From the IMG/VR virus record IMGVR_UViG_3300047388_000010, positions 1 to 32,865 of that record: a stretch of 32,865 nucleotides of DNA; one strand, written 5' to 3'. Below, in pieces: positions 1-8,970 of the stretch; within the stretch, counting starts at the first letter, position 1, and each line of letters starts with the position of its first letter. The notes below the pieces were generated by a model. The model worked only from the letters and a program-made list of their open reading frames with translations. It had not been told where the DNA came from and made no database searches. This stretch comes from a virus. A program made the position numbers and the translations under genes.

Positions 1-936
1 GAACTAGACGTAACAGTGACCAGTGGCACCAATGACACAATTGAAGTTAGGGCTAATGGTCAGTTGCTATTCAGCACAACGATTACTGCCGCTTCCGGTT
101 GGAAGCAGTCATACGTCTCACGTTCAGGTTTGTACGTTCGCGGTATTTCCAAGGCTACTTTTGATTATTTCTACTCATCATACAACGCATTCTCCCCAGC
201 GCCTTTGGACAATGAGTCATACTACAACCGCATCAGCGGAGGTTACTACGCAGACCAGTGGCAGAAGGACTGGGCTTACGACATTAGAACCGTAAGACGT
301 AAGATTAAGGGTAAGTGGACAAAGGTTGCACAGAAGTACAATCAGCGCTTTTACGATGAATTCGGACCAATGGTACATGAGATTAGAAAGTTTGATGTCA
401 AGTTTACCAGCGCCACACCGTCTTTGCAGTCTAAGTTGTATTTCAGCAACGATAGTCAGGTAGTCTGCACTGAGTTCTGGTCAGACCCAATGAATGCTCA
501 TTTCACTCTGGCAAACATCAGCAGGTACAACGCGGTAGTTAGTGGTGATGATACGCTGACAACTCAGGGTAACGGAACCATTGCCCAGAAGTTGTTTGTT
601 TACGGTCGTCCGGTAATTCAAGGGACTAAACTACAAATTGTTCAAGAAGACACTACAGCGCTGGGTAAGCGTCGTGGTCCTATCGCTATCGAGTATGCAT
701 CCCCTTGGATTCAGAACAAGCAGGAAGCAACCAACTTCGCCAACTGGCTAACCACTCACTGGCAAAAGGCTGATTCAGATGTAACACTAGAGGTATTTGG
801 TAACCCTCTTATTGAACTTACAGACCTAGTTCACGTCAACTACCTAGACATCAATGCTAACTACTACGTGGTAGGTATTGACAATGCATTTGACGGCGGA
901 CTTACCACAAAGTTGAGTTTGCGTAGAGCCAGTTAG
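1..936 (+). CDS. Minor tail protein, 5' end cut by the window edge
   Basis: The frame is open from base 1, so the true start lies upstream; at least 311 codons are visible. It is a beta-rich protein. The last third reads like the C-terminal part of siphophage tail-tip/baseplate proteins: an NWLTTHW helix, then a TLEVFGNPLIELTDLVHVNY segment, then a VVGIDNAFDGGLTTKLSLRR ending, a pattern typical of proteins that form the ring under the tail tube. No catalytic motif is seen. A promoter and the next structural gene follow directly, so it closes an upstream tail operon. The structural role rests on pattern recognition and position; the exact subunit is not determined. Confidence 0.65.
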   Translation, partial: ELDVTVTSGTNDTIEVRANGQLLFSTTITAASGWKQSYVSRSGLYVRGISKATFDYFYSSYNAFSPAPLDNESYYNRISGGYYADQWQKDWAYDIRTVRRKIKGKWTKVAQKYNQRFYDEFGPMVHEIRKFDVKFTSATPSLQSKLYFSNDSQVVCTEFWSDPMNAHFTLANISRYNAVVSGDDTLTTQGNGTIAQKLFVYGRPVIQGTKLQIVQEDTTALGKRRGPIAIEYASPWIQNKQEATNFANWLTTHWQKADSDVTLEVFGNPLIELTDLVHVNYLDINANYYVVGIDNAFDGGLTTKLSLRRAS

Positions 937-939
937 TAT

Positions 940-967
940 TTGACTTATCCTGTTGTTACGATATACT
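940..967 (+). promoter_or_regulatory. Sigma-70-type promoter for a leaderless gene
   Basis: TTGACT at 940-945, a 16-base spacer, and TATACT at 962-967. The ATG of the next gene starts at 974, seven bases after the -10, where transcription would begin. No Shine-Dalgarno sequence could fit in the mRNA. Confidence 0.7.
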
Positions 968-973
968 TATATT

Positions 974-1303
974 ATGACGACAGAGATTTGGACAGATTTC
1001 GACCCGAACCTTCAAATTCCTTCTGACTTGAAGAACGCCAAGATTGGTGTCAAGCCAGATGTTGTTTCTGATATTCCAGACCCAGATGCAAATATTGACC
1101 CTCAGAGCGAGTCTCTAGATGATAACTCATCCATGCTTGTCGAGGACGAACCTGCCAATGCTCTAGATACCCCGTCATCATACACCATTATTTCACAGAC
1201 AGTAAGAACAGACCCACAGGGCAATCAGGTTGTTGATGTGGTAATAGACGTTGAAGAGGTACCCGGAGCGGTAGATTATCAAGTGAGGGTATCACCAAAC
1301 TAA
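974..1303 (+). CDS. Acidic tail-associated protein, leaderless
   Basis: 109 residues if it starts at the ATG at 974; a TTG at 953 would add seven residues but lies inside the promoter, so ATG is preferred. The first 70 residues are acidic and proline-rich (DPNLQIP, DIPDPDANIDP) and probably disordered. The last 40 (SQTVRTDPQGNQVVDVVIDV, then PGAVDYQVRVSP) look like the first strands of a fibronectin-III or similar beta sandwich. It sits between two tail genes and is probably a small structural or connector protein. I do not recognise a named family. Confidence 0.6.
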   Translation: MTTEIWTDFDPNLQIPSDLKNAKIGVKPDVVSDIPDPDANIDPQSESLDDNSSMLVEDEPANALDTPSSYTIISQTVRTDPQGNQVVDVVIDVEEVPGAVDYQVRVSPN

Positions 1304-1304
1304 T

Positions 1305-2138
1305 ATGTTAACAGCCAAGGGAAAGACATTCATCAAGCGTTACCTAGCCGGTCAAGCCGGTAACGTTGTCGGTGCCATTTCCGTAGGTTGCGGCGGTACA
1401 GCAGCAACGATTAACGATGTTAGACTACAGTTTGAGTTCGCTAGAATTCCTGTAGCAATCACAACTTACGACTTCACAACCGACAGCCTAGTCTTCAAGG
1501 GCTCATTGGATGAGACTGTTTCAGGTAAGATTTATGAGGTTGGTTTATGGACATCTGAGGTCAACTCAGCAGCCGGTAATCAGGCCAGCCGAGAGGTCAC
1601 TTCATTCGACCTTGCAAACGAGGCTTGGACAAACGAGACGCCAGAATCCACTATTGCTCGCATCGGTGTAGATTCTCTAAAGCATACTCCCGCACTTAGC
1701 ACCACAGTGACCAGCGTTCTTTCTGGTTTGACACTAGATTTCTCAGGTAGTTCCTCACTAGACACTTTCGTCGTTGCATATAATGTAGATAATGCATTCT
1801 GTGCCAACATGAAGATTAAGTTCCTTACAGACTCTAGCAACTACTACACATTTACGATTACTTCACCATCTGTTGGTTACAGTTTTGCATCTTTCCAGAA
1901 GGGAACCGCAACTGTTACCGGCACGCCAGATTGGTCTAACATCAATCAGGTTGAGGTTGATACTACCGCCACGAGCGGCGGTAGCGCATCTGTCGAATGG
2001 GACGGTATTAGGATTGAAGACGTAGACACTCTTGCTCCTGAATACGGTTTGGTTGCACGATTCGTACCAGCATCATTCGTTACAAAGACTGATGGTCTAG
2101 TTCAAGATATCGAATACAGTCTAGCGGTAAGTCTATAA
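1305..2138 (+). CDS. Minor tail / fibre-associated protein with jelly-roll-like domain
   Basis: 277 residues. ATG lies one base after the previous stop; a weak GAGGG about 14 bases upstream is the only ribosome-site candidate, so translation is probably coupled. Residues 1-90 resemble the N-terminal domain of phage tail fibre or base proteins (KGKTFIKRYLAGQ, then ISVGCGGT). Residues 120-245 are a serine/threonine-rich beta domain ending in VEWDGIRIED, the sort of ending seen in carbohydrate-binding jelly rolls. The last 30 residues repeat the short-strand style of fibre attachment domains. Its TAA overlaps the ATG of the long fibre gene, so the two products are probably made together and assembled at the tail tip. 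Confidence 0.55.
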   Translation: MLTAKGKTFIKRYLAGQAGNVVGAISVGCGGTAATINDVRLQFEFARIPVAITTYDFTTDSLVFKGSLDETVSGKIYEVGLWTSEVNSAAGNQASREVTSFDLANEAWTNETPESTIARIGVDSLKHTPALSTTVTSVLSGLTLDFSGSSSLDTFVVAYNVDNAFCANMKIKFLTDSSNYYTFTITSPSVGYSFASFQKGTATVTGTPDWSNINQVEVDTTATSGGSASVEWDGIRIEDVDTLAPEYGLVARFVPASFVTKTDGLVQDIEYSLAVSL

Positions 2139-5100
2139 TGGCTAGACTGCTACTTCCGGCTTTACAGCCGGGTCACAACTACTACATGCAGTTCAGGGCT
2201 AGCGACGGTAACTCTGTATCCGACTGGTCCAACCGATTTTCAATAAGTACAACATCAGATGTTATAGCCCCAGACATTCCTGCGTGGGCTGTTAGCAATC
2301 CTTGGGTTGTTAGCGCAGACTCTTTCGTCGCAACATGGCAGCCTATCAACATGACCCTTGACCAAAACAAGGACTTTGACCACTATGAAATAACACTTTC
2401 TAACGGTACTGCAACAACAACCATCAGAACCACTAATGTTTCATATACATTAACATTTGACCAGAATAGAATCCTATTCGGAACTCCTGCTGCAACTGTT
2501 ACTGCAAAGATTCGTTCAGTTGATGCTGTTGGTAATACCAGCGCCTACAATGCTACCACCCAGAGCGCCACAAATCCAGCGCCTACAAATGTTGCATCTG
2601 TCACTGTAACTCCTCTCTATAATGCATTACAGTTTGAGTGGCCGGTAGTTGCAGATACAGACTTAATTGGTTATAGAGTAGACCTGTCTACAACATCTAG
2701 TAGCACCGGTTTTTCAACTGTGTACCAAAATCTAAATAACTCTTATACTTATCCAACAACTGCATTCTTGACTAGTTACTGGGTTAGAGTTTATGCTGTA
2801 GATAAGTTTGGAACCGTATCAGCAAGCCCTATTGGTGCTGGTCCGTTCAGTCCAAAGAGCACTTTCACAATAGACACTACGCCTCCTGCCAATCCGGGAA
2901 CTGTTACTGCTACGCCTAGTTTCAATACTACAACTCAGGAAGGTTACATAGACCTATCTTGGCCTCTGGGTGCGGAAGCAGACCTACAGGACTACATTGT
3001 TGAATATGGTCAAGTAACTGGTCAGTACACATACCAAGTAGTTGATAAGGCAAATCACGCTACCAGACTTGTTGTTGTTCCGGGCAAGGCTTACTACATT
3101 GGTGTCGCAGCAAGAGACTATTCTGGCAACGTGTCTGGTTACACATCACCGGCTGGTAATCCTATTACTTCCACAGCAGACACAACCGCTCCTAGCCAAC
3201 CTGCCGCTCCTACCGCTGTAGCAAATACGTTACAGATTCAGGTAAGCCATAGCGGTCTAAAGCAGGCCGGTGGAATACTTGAAAGAGATACTGATTATTA
3301 TGAGGTATACGCAGGAACTGCTGCTGCTCCTACAAATATGATTGGTACCATGCAGGCTAGCACGCTTGACGAAAGCGCGGTAGGAACATTCAATATTCCG
3401 GCGTCCGGTGGTGGAGCAACACAGAACTGGATTACTCGCGTCAAGGCTGTTGATATCGCTGGTAACAAGTCATCTTTCTCACCTGACTCGGCAGCCGCAG
3501 GAGTAGGACTAATTGCTGCTACCAACATCGTTAACGCAACCATTACCAGCGCGCAGATTGGAAGCGTCAATGCAAACCTAATCATCGCCGGTACGGGTAT
3601 CATCAACGACCTAGTAGTCAAGTCTAACCTTACTCTTGGAGATAGCGCCACAAATGGTGTCCTTAGGTCATCAGATTATCTAATTAGTGGTGGCAAGAGA
3701 GGTTTCTACCTAGATAGCACACAGTTGGTTATCAACGCCGGTAGTATCTCAGCAGCAGCAATCAATATTTCTGATAGCGTCAATCTCCTATCATATGATT
3801 ATGCAGCATTTGAGTATGCAGCATCATACTACCTACCAAGCGGAGCAAACAATCAGATTACTATTACTGGATTTTCTGTTCCAACTGGTTTCAGCACCTT
3901 CCAGTCAAAGTTCGGAACCCAGTGCTTCCAAGTCACTTCTTCTGCGCCGACAACCGTCCTTTTTGACAACGACCCATCAGGTGTTCCTTCTGGAAAGAAC
4001 AACCTAACCGCAAATAGTGATTATACGGTTTCATTCTATTACAGGGTTCAGTCCGGTACTGTGGGAGCATGGATTCCAAAGGTTAGGGTAAAGACTGGTA
4101 CTTCAACATTCTTAGATGTTGCTATGACTGCTTTCACGCCGGTAGCAGACAGTGTGTGGAGAAGGTACATTGGTAACGTAAATATTCCACCATCTTCACT
4201 AGGCCCAGCAGCATTGGTATTTACTACGGCTACGTCATCAATGACTACCACTTTTGATGGTATGCAGATTGAAGCAACTTCAACTGTATTGCCAACCAAC
4301 AACAACTTTGAAACTGCTGTAACTCCTTGGTCACAGATGACAAACGCTCCAACACTTTCTGTATCTCCAACGCAGTTCTTGTCTGGTTCAAACTCACTAA
4401 AGTCAATCTCAACAGCAAACGGAACTTTGGCTGTAAAGTCATACACAACCGTATTGACAGATGCGTTCCCTGTTACTGTTGGCGCTACCTATCAGGGTTC
4501 AATTTGGATGTTTGGTGCTGCGACCAACAGGTCAGCAAGAATGAACCTACAGTATTGGGATGCTTCCGGCGCATCTTTGGGAACTGTAATAGGTGATTCT
4601 AACACCATTAATAACACAGGATGGACATATCTAGAAAGTCCAACCTTCCTTGTGCCTGCTGGCTGTGCATATGTATCAATGTACTACGAAGTTCTTGCGA
4701 CAGTATCAACAGAAATTTTCTATGCAGATGTTGCAAAGTTCTGGAACGTCGCTGCTACACAGTATCGCGACCCCGGTGGAACAACTATCAATGGTAGCCT
4801 AATCAGAACTGGTGCTATCAGTTCATACAACAGTCTTACCATTAATGGTGTAACGTTGCCAACTTGGAGCATTGATACCGCTGGTGCTGCTCAGTTCGGA
4901 AGCCTATTAATTCGCGGTAACGCAATAGTTGGTTCTAACTCAGCAGAAGGAACTGGCTCCAACATTCAATCCTACTCATATGTGGCTGGGGTAACAGGTT
5001 GGAACATCAACTCAGATGGTAGCGCAGAGTTTGTCAATATGACTCTTTCTGGTAACTTGCTTGGAGCAGATGCTCAGTTCTCAGGAAGTCTTAACGTTCT

Positions 5101-7321
5101 TGGTAGTATCTCTGCTAACGGTTTGATGGGTGAGCAGATTCTAACCGACTCTGCTGGTTTCCACGTTTATAGTCCATATTCTGTAAACGTCAACAACGTT
5201 GTGTCTACATCTAATACCGTCACAGCAACAGCGGCTCAGAACCATGGTTTTGTTGTTGGAAACAAGTTGGTTATTTCTAATGTTGGCCTTTCTTGCGACG
5301 GTACGTGGACAGTTGCATCCACACCAAGCCTAACAACGTTTACATTTGTCACTACAGCGTCCGGTACATTTGGTTCTACTGCCGTAACTGGTCTTGCCCA
5401 GTCTTTTTCAACAGACCCCGGTGTACAGCGTCAAAAGTTGATTGAGTTTCCTACCGATGGTACCAATCCAAACATTATTTCTGGTAACCTAACAGCAGAT
5501 ACTCTTACCGTTAATATTGGTGCTACTTTGGGTGGAACCACAACCTTGCCTATCAGTTCAAGCCTAGTAATTGGTGCTAAGATTGTTGCTCCTACATCAG
5601 CACCTACAGTAACAAGGAATTATAACGACAACAACTTGTCTGGTGGCTCCGGTGGAACAACATATGGTATTTGTAAGGGTGATACAGGTAACTACTTTAT
5701 CGTTAATAGAACGGCAGGTACCAACTACATTCAAGAGTTCAACATTGCTACAGGTGCATTTGTATCAACAAAGTTTACTGACGCAACAACATCAGTATTC
5801 GGCGGTGTTACTCAATACTACTACTATAATGGAATTGTATACGATTCAACCAACTCCCTATATCACGTAGAGGTCACCACTGAAAGTGGTCAATATACAC
5901 TTTATGGTGGAAGAAAGATTATATACACATTCAATACATCTTGGACAAAGATAAACAGTTATACTGTCTTGTTCGAAGGTTATAACGTATTCCACAACAA
6001 TGGAACGATAGGATGGGACTACGTAAACAGTAGACCACTAATCATTTACAATGACGGTACAAACTTGAAGGTGACTCCCATTGGCCTTGCCACCGCTGTT
6101 CCAAATATTACTGGTGGTAGTGCTATTGCTGGTATCCCAAGTAGTAATATAAGTACAACAACTGTGTCCGGCTCTGGTGCCGGAACCATTACAGACCCAT
6201 CATTTGTAATGAGAATTGGTGCTCTTGATGGTGTTACTGCTGATAGATACTACATCAAGAACAGGGCATTCGGCTCCACCGCTTGGACACAGCAGTACCT
6301 ACCTTACAACAACACTCTAGCAACCAACCAGACAAATGAACAATGGGTTTGTGCTTACTCTGCAACGGAATCTGCTGCTTATTATGATTCTACAGCAACG
6401 AAGATTTATGGTATTCAGGGACAGAAGGTTGTTGAATACCAAACAAACGACGCATTTTGGAGTTCTGATGCAAGTATCAGTCACTATCGCTGGATTGGAT
6501 ATTCTTGGTATAACTCTGGTAATACTCATGAGACAGACCTAAGCCCAAGAAACAAGTACACATTTATCAAGCGTTCTCAGGCATCTGTAACAATTGTTTC
6601 TATTCCTAAGGGCGGTACTGACACGCCAGACTCAGCAAGGATATACATGGCTGATACCGGTACGGTTGGTACCGAACCTACTCTTAACCCGCCTGCTGGT
6701 GGAGGTCCGTGGCACCTAAGAGCAACCGTAACATATCCAAGCCAGACAGTTGCTATTGTATCAAACAACGGTACTACGGGTGGACAGCCTCTAACTACCG
6801 GAACAGTAACCTTCACTGGTGGTACCGTTGCTGCTATTAATTCAACAACATCAGACTCATTGGGTCCTCTAGTTAATATTAATGGTGATGGTACTTGGAG
6901 AATGTCTGGCTCTGTTAAGAGAGTTGGTACCGGTGTAATCGCTTCCTCTACTACGGTAACTGCTAGCACCGTAGCACAGAACGCAGGAAGTGTAACATTT
7001 GCACTAAAGGCTGGTGCTCGATATAGAGCAACTTGGATGGGAAACGTTGTGCCGGGAACTGCTGGACAGTATTTCAATATTGATTTTAAGCATGGTGTTT
7101 CTGCAAGCACAGGTGGAACGGTGTTTGCGCGTTCATTCTGGGATTGTAGAGCGGTAGGTCGTATTGTAACTGCATCCCTAATTAGTGAATTCATTGCTCC
7201 AACAACACAAACAGAAAACGTGGTTGCCGTACTAACTGGACAAGGTGGAACAGCAGGACTTTATGATGATGGTACCGCCGGAAGTTTCGCAGCGTACCTT
7301 GTAGTGGATGAGATTACCTAA
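2138..7321 (+). CDS. Giant tail fibre / receptor-binding protein (Fn3 and carbohydrate-binding-like domains)
   Basis: 1727 residues, the largest protein here. It starts at an ATG sharing one base with the previous TAA. Residues 1-43 look like the second half of a fibronectin-III domain; four more Fn3-type repeats follow at about 47-145, 150-247, 250-345 and 350-455, each with the WxP...Y, YxVRVxAxDxxGN and TTxP spacing. Residues 460-545 form an alternating hydrophobic stalk (NIVNATITSAQIG type) as in central fibre proteins. Two carbohydrate-binding-module-like domains sit near 548-718 and 720-870 (each ends in FDGMQIE or YADVAKF). Residues 1175-1465 have repeated Tyr/Gly-rich strands suggestive of a propeller, and 1560-1727 a C-terminal beta domain. 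This is a host-surface-binding protein by architecture; the receptor is unknown. Confidence 0.8.
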   Translation: MARLLLPALQPGHNYYMQFRASDGNSVSDWSNRFSISTTSDVIAPDIPAWAVSNPWVVSADSFVATWQPINMTLDQNKDFDHYEITLSNGTATTTIRTTNVSYTLTFDQNRILFGTPAATVTAKIRSVDAVGNTSAYNATTQSATNPAPTNVASVTVTPLYNALQFEWPVVADTDLIGYRVDLSTTSSSTGFSTVYQNLNNSYTYPTTAFLTSYWVRVYAVDKFGTVSASPIGAGPFSPKSTFTIDTTPPANPGTVTATPSFNTTTQEGYIDLSWPLGAEADLQDYIVEYGQVTGQYTYQVVDKANHATRLVVVPGKAYYIGVAARDYSGNVSGYTSPAGNPITSTADTTAPSQPAAPTAVANTLQIQVSHSGLKQAGGILERDTDYYEVYAGTAAAPTNMIGTMQASTLDESAVGTFNIPASGGGATQNWITRVKAVDIAGNKSSFSPDSAAAGVGLIAATNIVNATITSAQIGSVNANLIIAGTGIINDLVVKSNLTLGDSATNGVLRSSDYLISGGKRGFYLDSTQLVINAGSISAAAINISDSVNLLSYDYAAFEYAASYYLPSGANNQITITGFSVPTGFSTFQSKFGTQCFQVTSSAPTTVLFDNDPSGVPSGKNNLTANSDYTVSFYYRVQSGTVGAWIPKVRVKTGTSTFLDVAMTAFTPVADSVWRRYIGNVNIPPSSLGPAALVFTTATSSMTTTFDGMQIEATSTVLPTNNNFETAVTPWSQMTNAPTLSVSPTQFLSGSNSLKSISTANGTLAVKSYTTVLTDAFPVTVGATYQGSIWMFGAATNRSARMNLQYWDASGASLGTVIGDSNTINNTGWTYLESPTFLVPAGCAYVSMYYEVLATVSTEIFYADVAKFWNVAATQYRDPGGTTINGSLIRTGAISSYNSLTINGVTLPTWSIDTAGAAQFGSLLIRGNAIVGSNSAEGTGSNIQSYSYVAGVTGWNINSDGSAEFVNMTLSGNLLGADAQFSGSLNVLGSISANGLMGEQILTDSAGFHVYSPYSVNVNNVVSTSNTVTATAAQNHGFVVGNKLVISNVGLSCDGTWTVASTPSLTTFTFVTTASGTFGSTAVTGLAQSFSTDPGVQRQKLIEFPTDGTNPNIISGNLTADTLTVNIGATLGGTTTLPISSSLVIGAKIVAPTSAPTVTRNYNDNNLSGGSGGTTYGICKGDTGNYFIVNRTAGTNYIQEFNIATGAFVSTKFTDATTSVFGGVTQYYYYNGIVYDSTNSLYHVEVTTESGQYTLYGGRKIIYTFNTSWTKINSYTVLFEGYNVFHNNGTIGWDYVNSRPLIIYNDGTNLKVTPIGLATAVPNITGGSAIAGIPSSNISTTTVSGSGAGTITDPSFVMRIGALDGVTADRYYIKNRAFGSTAWTQQYLPYNNTLATNQTNEQWVCAYSATESAAYYDSTATKIYGIQGQKVVEYQTNDAFWSSDASISHYRWIGYSWYNSGNTHETDLSPRNKYTFIKRSQASVTIVSIPKGGTDTPDSARIYMADTGTVGTEPTLNPPAGGGPWHLRATVTYPSQTVAIVSNNGTTGGQPLTTGTVTFTGGTVAAINSTTSDSLGPLVNINGDGTWRMSGSVKRVGTGVIASSTTVTASTVAQNAGSVTFALKAGARYRATWMGNVVPGTAGQYFNIDFKHGVSASTGGTVFARSFWDCRAVGRIVTASLISEFIAPTTQTENVVAVLTGQGGTAGLYDDGTAGSFAAYLVVDEIT

Positions 7322-7324
7322 GAC

Positions 7325-7353
7325 TTGACACTGGCCGGTAGGCCAGTTATACT
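7325..7353 (+). promoter_or_regulatory. Consensus sigma-70-type promoter with palindrome in its spacer
   Basis: TTGACA at 7325-7330, a 17-base spacer and TATACT at 7348-7353, just after the stop of the giant fibre gene. The spacer carries a perfect inverted repeat, CTGGCC-GGTA-GGCCAG (7331-7346). It should drive the coiled-coil gene at 7377 and the genes beyond. Confidence 0.75.
7331..7346. repeat. Perfect 6-bp inverted repeat inside promoter spacer
   Basis: CTGGCC and GGCCAG separated by GGTA. It fills the spacer of the promoter at 7325-7353 and lies ten bases after the fibre gene's stop. It could be a repressor operator, or as RNA a short hairpin ending read-through from the fibre gene, although only a weak T-run follows. 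Confidence 0.6.
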
Positions 7354-7376
7354 TACAACAACAAAGAAAGAGAAAT

Positions 7377-7676
7377 ATGACTATACAGCAAACAGAACAA
7401 ACAGTACCTACTAGAGATGCTTTAAAGGTACAAGCAATTACACAACGTATTGCAGAGATTGTAGCACAGTACGAAGAGAGAAATGCTGACCTGCGCGCAG
7501 AAGCAACTCTGACCATTGGTGAACTTAACCAGCGTATCCAGAGTTTGTCTAGTGAGTTGCAGGCTGCACAGGCTCAAATTGAGTATCTTTCATCACCAGC
7601 AGAACCAGAACAGGTTCCGGCAGAAGAGACGGTCCCGGTAGATGAAGTTCCGCAGAAGTCAACGAGACGTAAGTAA
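7377..7676 (+). CDS. Small coiled-coil protein
   Basis: 99 residues, first gene after a strong promoter, with a purine-rich GAAAGAG just ahead of the ATG. Residues 12-65 are a long amphipathic helix with heptad spacing (ITQRIAEIVAQYEERNADL, then TIGELNQRIQSLSSELQAAQ), predicted to form a coiled coil. Residues 66-92 are acidic and proline-rich (EPEQVPAEETVPVDEVP), and the C-terminus is basic (STRRK). It lies between the fibre gene and more virion-like genes, so a structural, scaffold or chaperone role is possible. I do not recognise a family. Confidence 0.7.
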   Translation: MTIQQTEQTVPTRDALKVQAITQRIAEIVAQYEERNADLRAEATLTIGELNQRIQSLSSELQAAQAQIEYLSSPAEPEQVPAEETVPVDEVPQKSTRRK

Positions 7677-8061
7677 TCAGTATATCCCCCTAACACCACA
7701 GGACTATCCTGCTGGTGTAGCAGTTCAAACTGCTAAGGGGGCTTATCTGATTAATAAGGACGGTAAGAAGTACAGGATACCTTCAAAGAAGGTCCTAGAC
7801 TCATGGAATTTCCCTATCGTCGTCATCACTACCGAACTGGCATTGGAGAAGTACCCTACCGCCGTTCGTAAGTTGCCGTACCGTGACGGCTCTTTGCTAA
7901 ATAACATTGCCGATGGTAAACTGTATTTAGTATCAGCAGCAACTTTACGACATATAACGTCGCCGGAAGTATTCAGACGACTTGGTGTTTCCAAGGAAGA
8001 TGCCATAGTTGTTTCTGATGTTGAAATCAAATCTATGGACATGGGAGCAGAAATATACTAA
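7642..8061 (+). CDS. Hypothetical protein with YRIPSKKVLDSW-type motif
   Basis: 139 residues. The only start that keeps the whole conserved-looking region is the ATG at 7642, which overlaps the previous gene by 35 bases; no ATG, GTG or TTG occurs in frame for a long way after it. Residues 28-60 (GVAVQTAKGAYLINKDGKKY, then RIPSKKVLDSWNFP) form a small beta-hairpin-like motif, and a related stretch recurs at about 95-120 (DGKLYLVSAATLRHITSPEV), so the protein may hold two copies of one fold. It sits among tail genes and is probably a virion or cell-surface-related protein. The function is not known to me. Confidence 0.6.
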   Translation: MKFRRSQRDVSNQYIPLTPQDYPAGVAVQTAKGAYLINKDGKKYRIPSKKVLDSWNFPIVVITTELALEKYPTAVRKLPYRDGSLLNNIADGKLYLVSAATLRHITSPEVFRRLGVSKEDAIVVSDVEIKSMDMGAEIY

Positions 8062-8499
8062 ATGTCATCAGCGCAGTTCAACGTTATTAGTTGGAACCCC
8101 AACGACGCTTTGTCACCAGATAAACTACAGACGATGAGCGATAACGACGTGTACCTGCTTAACAACATGGCCCGTGCTCAGTACAATGGTTCCGGCATAA
8201 AGAAGGATACTGGAATCAGGATTGCTTCCGGCCTTGCGTTGATTACCGCTCGCAAGTCTAGGTACGCCACCGTTGCAGTAAACTTCAATAGTTATTTCAG
8301 CCAGAGTTGCAAGCCTCAGGTCACGACCGGTATAGTTGCAGATTCCCAGCGTCAGATATGGGCGACCCTACAGGGTCCGGGAGCGAACCTTCTGCCTACC
8401 TCTGATGGTTTCCAGATAACAGCCTACGTCGATACCCTAACCAAGATTAAGAAGATTACACGTAACTTCTATGTGTCTTGGCACGCTTTGGGGTACTAA
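8062..8499 (+). CDS. Tail-associated protein, paralogue 1 of a tandem pair
   Basis: 145 residues, ATG directly after the previous TAA. It shares its full length and many residues with the next gene: F-VISW near the start, D-YLLNNM at about 30, IASGLALITARKSR at 54-67, FNSYFS-SCKP-VTTGIV at 75-92, and a near-identical end NFYVSWHALGY. The F-N/S-YFS...C-P-VTT...VQG pattern and 145-residue size suggest a compact beta sandwich, possibly like the H-type lectin fold seen in phage receptor-binding proteins; that is an inference. Its position after the fibre gene fits a small virion surface protein. Confidence 0.6.
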   Translation: MSSAQFNVISWNPNDALSPDKLQTMSDNDVYLLNNMARAQYNGSGIKKDTGIRIASGLALITARKSRYATVAVNFNSYFSQSCKPQVTTGIVADSQRQIWATLQGPGANLLPTSDGFQITAYVDTLTKIKKITRNFYVSWHALGY

Positions 8500-8948
8500 T
8501 GGCATCAACAGAGTTCAAGGTAGTTTCATGGGCAGCCAACGTACCTTTCACAGATGACATGATTGATACGATGGTTAACAATGACAATTTCTTGTTCAAC
8601 AACATAACACAAGCAGACCAAAGCAAGACTCGTCCAGCAACAGACCACAGCCCGGTAACATCAACTAAGATAGCATCTGGCTTAGCCCTTATTACCTCTA
8701 GCAAGTCTAGGGAGAGGGTAGCAACAATCAGTTTTAACAGTTATTTTTCTCCAAAGTGTTTGCCTATAGTTACAACAGATATTGTGTCAAACTATCAGAG
8801 AACGCTGTACGTGACGGTACAAGGTTTTTCAAGAAGCCTTAGACCTACCGCCGCAGGGTTCCACGCACATGTCTTTGCAGAAACGTTATCAAAGACTAAG
8901 AGCATTCCTAGGAATGTGTATGTCTCTTGGAAGGCTCTAGGTTATTAA
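8499..8948 (+). CDS. Tail-associated protein, paralogue 2 of a tandem pair
   Basis: 149 residues, starting at an ATG that shares its A with the TAA of its paralogue; an upstream GTG in frame would add seven residues but lies inside that gene. It keeps the shared landmarks: FKVVSW, DNFLFNNI, IASGLALITSSKSR, FNSYFSPKCLPIVTTDIV, the TVQG turn and the ending NVYVSWKALGY. Differences are concentrated in residues 35-52 (inserted TRPATDHSPVTS) and in the surface of the last third, the pattern expected after duplication and divergence of a ligand-binding face. Same tentative fold as its partner. Confidence 0.6.
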   Translation: MASTEFKVVSWAANVPFTDDMIDTMVNNDNFLFNNITQADQSKTRPATDHSPVTSTKIASGLALITSSKSRERVATISFNSYFSPKCLPIVTTDIVSNYQRTLYVTVQGFSRSLRPTAAGFHAHVFAETLSKTKSIPRNVYVSWKALGY

Positions 8949-8970
8949 AATATAGAGGGGACTGTCGGTA

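Noticed and set aside
4454-4482. TTGACA inside the fibre gene
   Set aside because: No -10-like sequence lies 16-18 bases downstream.
6577-7194. 205-codon open frame on the - strand
   Set aside because: It lies wholly inside the giant fibre gene, has no recognisable domain or ribosome site, and its length follows from the codon bias of the + strand gene.
7331-7360. Intrinsic terminator after the fibre gene
   Set aside because: The hairpin is real but only a short mixed T/A stretch follows, and the same bases form a consensus promoter, so I list it as a promoter repeat.
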